Of a stretch of 64,000 nucleotides of DNA, positions 61,501-64,000 are shown in pieces. This stretch comes from Hirudinaria manillensis. Its lineage: Eukaryota > Annelida > Clitellata > Hirudinida > Hirudinidae. A model generated the notes under the pieces. The model had not been told where the DNA came from. It worked only from the letters and a program-made list of their open reading frames with translations, and made no database searches. The position numbers and the translations under genes were made by a program. Each line of letters starts with the position of its first letter. Position 1 is the stretch's first letter. The stretch is taken from contig CM067536.1 in the NCBI GenBank assembly GCA_034509925.1, positions 460,001 through 524,000 on the forward strand, in the 5' to 3' direction.

Positions 61501-62287
61501 ATCGATTAAGTATTTTTATTTTGTAATTCTTTCTGTCCAACTGATATTATATTAATTTTTGCTGTTTTTAGGAGGAAAAATATATAATACGTAATAGATT
61601 TCAGAGCACTGCCATACCACAGCAGACTCAACAACTTGGACTATAAACCTTTGAACTTCAACGCCTCATCTGTGATTTGTGCCTATGCTATAAAATAGTC
61701 CATGGTCTTGTTAAATGCAGCTTTCCACAATTCCCTAACTTTCTAACCTCCAGAACCCATGATCACCTCCTTAGCTTATGCCAAGAGAAATGTTCCACCA
61801 GTTACAGGCAGCATTTCTTCATCAACTGCATTATCAAACCCTGGAACTCACTACCATATGATGTCATTAATAACATCTTCAACATTTTCTTGCTTCAAAT
61901 CACGCATGTCATACTTAAACCTCAATAACCACCTCTCCATTAAGTGAACTTAATTTTCTGTTGACAATATTGCTTGTTTCTGTTTCACTCTATATAGAAA
62001 ATAAATAAATAAATAATAAATAATATTAAGAATATAAAACTCTCTTCCTCATGTAATCGTCTCATCTACTGCCTGCAGTTGATTCATTGATCTAATTAAT
62101 GGCTGCGACTTTTGTTTTAATTGAGTTTGTATGTTGAATAATTGAAAAATTAATATGATGCAAGCCAATTTAAAATTAATTTTTGACAGAAAATACACAA
62201 TTTTAAATCCAATTGCAAAGGACTTTTTAGATGAGATTCAAGATGGTCGGTCCATCTTGGAACGTGAACGAGAAAGAAGCAAGAAAA
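42304..62287 (+). CDS. Gene C: four-Ig transmembrane protein with tandem spermidine-synthase-like domains (partial)
   Basis: Exons: 42304-42370 (signal), 42832-43191, 43469-43807, 43874-44218 and 48657-48947 (Ig1-4), 49042-49102 (transmembrane), 49184-49248 (basic juxtamembrane), 49459-49521, 50779-50829 and 51151-51198 (charged mini-exons), synthase-like domain 1 (51328-53160 plus 53444 onward), linker exons (54869-57788), synthase-like domain 2 (58138-61457) and a further linker (62190-62287). Phases agree through the whole chain except at the end of domain 1, where an open frame reaches TGA at 53540-53542. So a one-domain isoform ending there and a longer two- or three-domain isoform are both possible. 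The gene is swollen by LINE insertions in its introns. It may continue beyond the right edge. Confidence 0.75.
44970..48505 (-). mobile_element. R2-type LINE with restriction-like endonuclease
   Basis: This GC-rich island of about 3.5 kb sits antisense in the Ig3-Ig4 intron of gene C. Its reverse transcriptase and endonuclease are described in the CDS entry. The 3' region (44970-45375) is GC-rich and noncoding with short direct repeats (CTCTCATTGGC/CTCTCGTTGGC). The 5' end near 48505 lacks an obvious complete N-terminal zinc-finger domain, so the copy may be 5'-truncated. No target duplication could be fixed. Confidence 0.85.
45376..48454 (-). CDS. LINE polyprotein: reverse transcriptase plus restriction-like endonuclease, frameshifted
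   Basis: The 3' frame (stop at 45376, open upstream to about 47790) encodes RT motifs: FRPISLLNVEGKIFFS, SVQKGGVPGVPGCIEHTS, VVWLDLANAYGSVPH, GIAMGCAIYPTLF and FMDDTT (variant of F/YxDD). After the thumb comes a zinc knuckle CGLCDGAETLHHVLSNC, then a PD-(D/E)xK-type endonuclease core with RPDIALMS and ILVELTVPWE. This order is that of the R2 group. An upstream frame (48454-47678) encodes a Lys/Arg-rich segment and joins the RT only across a one-base frameshift near 47790 (after RKARNRSA). The copy is therefore probably inactive, unless this is a sequencing error. Confidence 0.85.
49459..51198 (+). CDS. Three charged cytoplasmic mini-exons of gene C
   Basis: Exons 49459-49521, 50779-50829 and 51151-51198 are 63, 51 and 48 nt, all phase 1-1. 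They encode DEHEIVGLLDQKKQEGRH, VEHETVELRNEGRNEDD and VGHRNQEKQQKRDEVD. They share an EHE-x-n-E(D)DG pattern and similar flanks (the first two have TTTTCATTGCAT before the acceptor), so they arose by tandem duplication. They would form a flexible highly charged spacer between membrane and synthase-like domain, of adjustable length. Confidence 0.65.
49780..50690 (-). mobile_element. LINE reverse-transcriptase fragment (antisense)
   Basis: Between the first two charged mini-exons of gene C the minus strand encodes broken pieces of a jockey/CR1-like RT C-terminal region: HLLVNADKTKANCFGTPAQL, ITPPQRVRNFGVET and LHWLKILDRIIYKI with TGYAPQYLAALL. The pieces lie in different frames with stops, so this is an old inactive fragment. 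Confidence 0.7.
51328..53542 (+). CDS. Gene C synthase-like domain 1
   Basis: Seven exons: 51328-51430, 51533-51659, 51850-51942, 52393-52546, 52716-52799, 53009-53160 and 53444-53542. The blocks read YGKVLMIDGAMWDAELEKF, FSYQKMMTVLPIRSHPNPRK, VLVIGGGKVRLVKKLV, VESITVCEVDE, IEDGFEFLKK, DVIINHSSNSEG, NEYYELVKSKL and MKFCKQLFPEVHYFYAHAF. This is close to animal spermidine synthase in order, spacing and wording. GGGDGG has become GGGKVR, the Gln after the IDG block is Trp, and TDSSDP has become NHSSNS, removing the catalytic Asp. The ribose-binding Glu (CEVDE) and the DGFEF Asp remain. The last exon stays open to a TGA at 53540. Confidence 0.85.
53690..53990 (+). mobile_element. LINE C-terminal fragment
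   Basis: The translation includes LLFFYKIINNLIFNDFT and ATYSSARGHQLKLRSKL, resembling the extreme C-terminus of non-LTR RT proteins (the RTYKL..RSF..R.I..WN region). It lies in the spacer after synthase-like domain 1. Short and decayed. Confidence 0.5.
54020..54490 (+). mobile_element. LINE 3' fragment, copy 1
   Basis: Encodes CLCYLIVHGLVKPSIPQF and FFINRIIKPWNSLPYDVIN, the typical last residues of a CR1/L2/jockey-like RT protein, followed by an AAATAAATAATT-rich tail. A second copy with the same boundaries occurs at 61530-61990, so the fragment was carried along when the gene C segment duplicated. Confidence 0.75.
54500..57620 (+). repeat. Tandem duplication of about 1.1 kb carrying linker exons
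   Basis: Unit 1 (about 54500-55580) and unit 2 (about 55580-57620) are near-identical over their length. Each begins with AATAATATTAAGAAT, contains the basic exon and the acidic exon, and ends at CATTCAAGGTTATTTATTG. Unit 2 is longer only because a 920-bp LINE has inserted (55798-56717). A third, shortened unit starts near 62010 and lacks the basic and acidic exons. Confidence 0.85.
54869..57788 (+). CDS. Duplicated linker exons between synthase-like domains 1 and 2
   Basis: Basic coiled-coil exons 54869-54996 and 56881-57023 (KLKKELEDLKGIGKVKIKG, FEKMFEKEMKKRKKL) enter in phase 2 and exit in phase 1. Acidic exons 55471-55567 and 57520-57607 (repeats of DSD/DDSDS, ending NHPRLHSR) enter in 1 and exit in 2. 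A third exon type, 57691-57788 (LNPIAKDFLDEIQDGRSILE), enters in 2 and exits in 1. The chain basic-acid-basic-acid-third stays in frame and joins domain 2. Ser-Asp runs are typical casein kinase 2 substrates (inference). The acidic exon differs in length between copies. Confidence 0.68.
55798..56717 (+). mobile_element. 5'-truncated LINE insertion with target-site duplication
   Basis: The element interrupts unit 2 of the linker duplication. AACCCTC occurs at both borders (55791-55797 and 56718-56724) and once at the empty site in unit 1 (54706-54712). The body encodes RT C-terminal blocks (SCRFLGVIIDQHLSFKQHI, SFIYPYLNYCNLIWACNY) open to a stop at 56468, then a 3' UTR ending in TAATAATAAAA. 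It inserted after the duplication. Confidence 0.88.
58138..61457 (+). CDS. Gene C synthase-like domain 2
   Basis: Seven exons: 58138-58243, 58461-58578, 59043-59135, 59351-59495, 59678-59761, 60445-60596 and 61399-61457. Blocks: REILTKKSEFHDIVIYES, LDDTLWVTEYDEFFQKIMF, VLVIGGGDGTIVSKLL, VIGDGFKFMKTQ, FDVIISRSTSHF, NEYFEVVKAALKEGG, FLMDLFDVIQYFYLP and VIDFEKFFDVMTSQF. The nucleotide-binding GGGDGT is preserved better than in domain 1, but the catalytic TDSSDP is SRSTSH, with Arg at the catalytic position. It may still bind a SAM-like ligand without catalysis (inference). The donor at 59496 (GTCATT) is weak. Exit is in phase 2, compatible with another linker exon. Confidence 0.82.
59795..60117 (+). 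mobile_element. RTE/SINE-like element
   Basis: Begins CTAGAGGTGCCCAACCACG and ends with AAAGCAATTGGTTAAGTAC, then ACAAACGCACATTGC and TTTATTTATATAGATT. This combination is typical of short non-autonomous elements sharing an RTE-type 3' end. It lies in an intron of synthase-like domain 2. Family assignment is from pattern memory only. Confidence 0.5.
61530..61990 (+). mobile_element. LINE 3' fragment, copy 2
   Basis: Paralogue of 54020-54490, starting with the same TTCTTTCTG.CCAACTGATA and ending in an AAATAAATAAATAAT tail. It encodes FFINCIIKPWNSLPYDVIN. It follows the last exon of synthase-like domain 2, exactly as copy 1 follows domain 1, marking a duplication of the whole domain unit. Confidence 0.75.
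62190..62287 (+). CDS. Linker exon of a possible third synthase-like unit
   Basis: This 98-nt exon copies the one at 57691-57788 (LNPIAKDFLDEIQDGRSILE) with few changes, phases 2 to 1. Flanking DNA matches the copy on both sides until about 62471, where a LINE begins. If the duplication extended further, a third synthase-like domain would lie right of the LINE and beyond the window. Confidence 0.6.
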
Positions 62288-62471
62288 GTAAAATTATTTT
62301 GGTTATGATTTCATTATTTAATAATTTGTCACTTTTTATTATAAAATGAATAAGAACAATTAAATTAACATTTTTTATTATTGCAAAAAACACTCAAAAT
62401 GATTGAAATATTGAAGGGCTCATGTCGAAATTAAGATAATAATAGGTTACCGTAACTCTGTAATATAAACT

Positions 62472-64000
62472 CTGCAAATCCTGATAGTAGATATTTCAGA
62501 TCACTTTCCTATATTTCTACAGATTCCTATAAAATGTGATCGAGCAAATACAAAGCTTGGACAATATAGACAGATTAACACCCATTCCAAAAATAAATTT
62601 CAAAATGCACTTACATTATGTGACTGGTCTTGTGTATCAAATCATTGCATAAATGATGATCCCTGTTCGGCTTACAAAGAATTTATTTCTATTTACTTAA
62701 CTCTATACAATGAAGCTTTTCCCCTAGTGCCTGACCAACATAGGCCAATCAGAAATTTCAAACAACCTTGGATGAATGCATCCCTGCTGAAGTCTTCCAA
62801 TACAAAAAATAAATTATATAGAACTTTCCTTCAATACCCCACAGACCAAAATAAACTGGCCTTCGTTAATTTCAGAAATGCTTTTAGGAAATCCAAATTA
62901 GCTACTAAAAAGGCATATTATGATAAACTCTTTATAAAACATAAATCCAATATGCACAGAACCTGGGATATCATTAAATCTTTGATGGGATGTCAGACCA
63001 GTACCAGAAATAACTCTGGTTTCTTTGTGAATGACAATGGTGATTTGCTTACTCCACATGAAACTGCTAGCCAATTCAATCGCTATTTCTCTGGTATTGG
63101 AAAGAACATTGCCAGCACTATTCCCACAACAGACAGGAACATCTCGGATATGCTGAGTGGATTTTCCCAATTACAGTCCATGAGTCTCACACCAACCAGT
63201 CCTTTCGAGATCATCAAATTTTCCAGTGCCCTCAACAAATCCCATAGTTGTGGTGTCGATGACATAGACCCTTGCATAGCACATGAATTTATATCACTAG
63301 TAGCAGATCCTTTATCTTCTATTTTCAATTCCTCCTTCCGTACTGGTCTCATCCCAAAAGAACTTAAATCTGCTAAAGTTATACCTCTCTTCAAATCAGG
63401 TGAGCAGGACAAGGTTGAAAACTACAGGCCCATATCTATCTTACCATACTTTTCCAAATTTTTAGAAAAAATTGTACATTCCAGACTATATGATTACTTT
63501 GATAAATTTAACCTACTTAATGATTCTCAATTTGGTTTCAGAAAGAATCATTCAACTTATATGCCTCTATTGTTGCTTCAAACTGATGTTTACAATGCTT
63601 TTGATGATGGTGATGTTGTATTGGCTTTGTTTCTTGATTTACAAAAGGCTTTTGATACTGTTAATCATCAAATATTGCTTCGTAAGCTTGAATTGTATGG
63701 TGTCAGAGGTGTCGTTTTGTGTTGGTTTAAAAATTATTTGTGTGGCAGAAGTCAAAGGGTTATGTTTAATGGTGTGTGTTCTTCTGATGTTCTTATTGAT
63801 TATGGTGTTCCTCAAGGTTCTATACTGGGTCCCCTTTTATTTCTTATTTATATTAATGATTTTCAATGTTCTTCTGATCTTTTCAAAGTATTAATATATG
63901 CTGATGATATTGTTATTTATACATTAGGGAAAAACATAAATAGTCTTATTACTTTATTCAATAATGAATTAACTTTTTTGAAAAATTGGTTTGCGAGTAA
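62472..64000 (+). mobile_element. APE-type LINE (jockey/CR1-like), 5'-truncated, running off the right edge
   Basis: The 5' junction is near 62471, where identity with the duplicate at 57.9 kb stops. One continuous frame encodes the end of an apurinic endonuclease (DISDHFPIF), then RT: VIPLFKSGEQDKVENYRPIS, NDSQFGFRKNHST, LALFLDLQKAFDTVNHQ, YGVPQGSILGPLLFLIYIND and YADDIVIY. No stop was seen from 62469 up to the YADD block near 63900, so the RT part looks intact, although the endonuclease is mostly missing. It presumably separates the last linker exon of gene C from any third synthase-like domain. Confidence 0.9.

Noticed and set aside
62898..63412. Minus-strand frames of 90-110 codons at the right edge
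   Set aside because: Antisense of the LINE reverse transcriptase, which shows all expected motifs on the plus strand.
1..64000. CRISPR array, bacterial operons or phage-type modules
   Set aside because: All tandem repeats are contiguous microsatellites or tandem duplications without unique spacers, and genes have spliceosomal introns; the sequence is eukaryotic.

Overview
The window is from an animal nuclear genome. Genes are split by GT-AG introns, non-LTR retrotransposons are common, and two metazoan signalling genes are recognisable: an IQSEC/BRAG-type Arf-GEF and KSR. The species cannot be fixed from sequence alone; a marine invertebrate, possibly a non-bilaterian, is a guess. The window has two halves of different character. 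From 1 to about 25.9 kb, coding exons are fairly GC-rich and the introns and spacers are saturated with tri- and tetranucleotide microsatellites (GAT/ATC, AAT, ATGG, AATC, CCAA). From about 26 kb onward the DNA is AT-rich, almost free of GAT-type repeats, and full of LINE pieces and recently duplicated exons.

Left half. 601-6975 (-) is the N-terminal exon and the first two Sec7 exons of an IQSEC/BRAG/schizo-like Arf-GEF that runs off the left edge. 7.0-14.1 kb holds only microsatellites. A small unknown coiled-coil exon (14141-14382, -) lies back-to-back with a KSR gene (14912-24172, +) carrying the N-terminal CC-SAM region, a Pro/Ser-rich linker, a C1 domain, a second Ser-rich linker and a pseudokinase-like kinase domain.

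Right half: the main discovery. Three paralogous genes (A, 26386 to about 31.1 kb, +; B, 41782-34042, -; C, 42304 to beyond 62.3 kb, +) encode a signal peptide, four immunoglobulin-like domains each on one phase 1-1 exon, one transmembrane helix, a short charged juxtamembrane segment, and a cytoplasmic domain homologous to spermidine/spermine synthase. I could reconstruct most exons because splice phases agree from gene to gene. In every copy the catalytic Asp position of spermidine synthase is replaced (H, R, N or K), so these look like pseudoenzyme signalling or scaffold domains. Gene C has at least two synthase-like domains in tandem, joined by duplicated linker exons (basic coiled-coil, acidic Ser-Asp, and a third type), with the linker for a possible third domain at the right edge. 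B and C are head-to-head, with start codons about 520 bp apart. B has an in-frame TGA early in its first Ig exon. Divergence between paralogues is concentrated in the distal Ig domains, while Ig3 is almost identical, a pattern reminiscent of allorecognition or immune receptor clusters (inference).

Mobile DNA in the cluster includes an antisense R2-type LINE with restriction-like endonuclease in the Ig3-Ig4 intron of C, several LINE 3' fragments, a 920-bp LINE insertion with visible target duplication and empty site, an RTE/SINE-like element, and a 5'-truncated APE-type LINE with a long open RT frame at the right edge.
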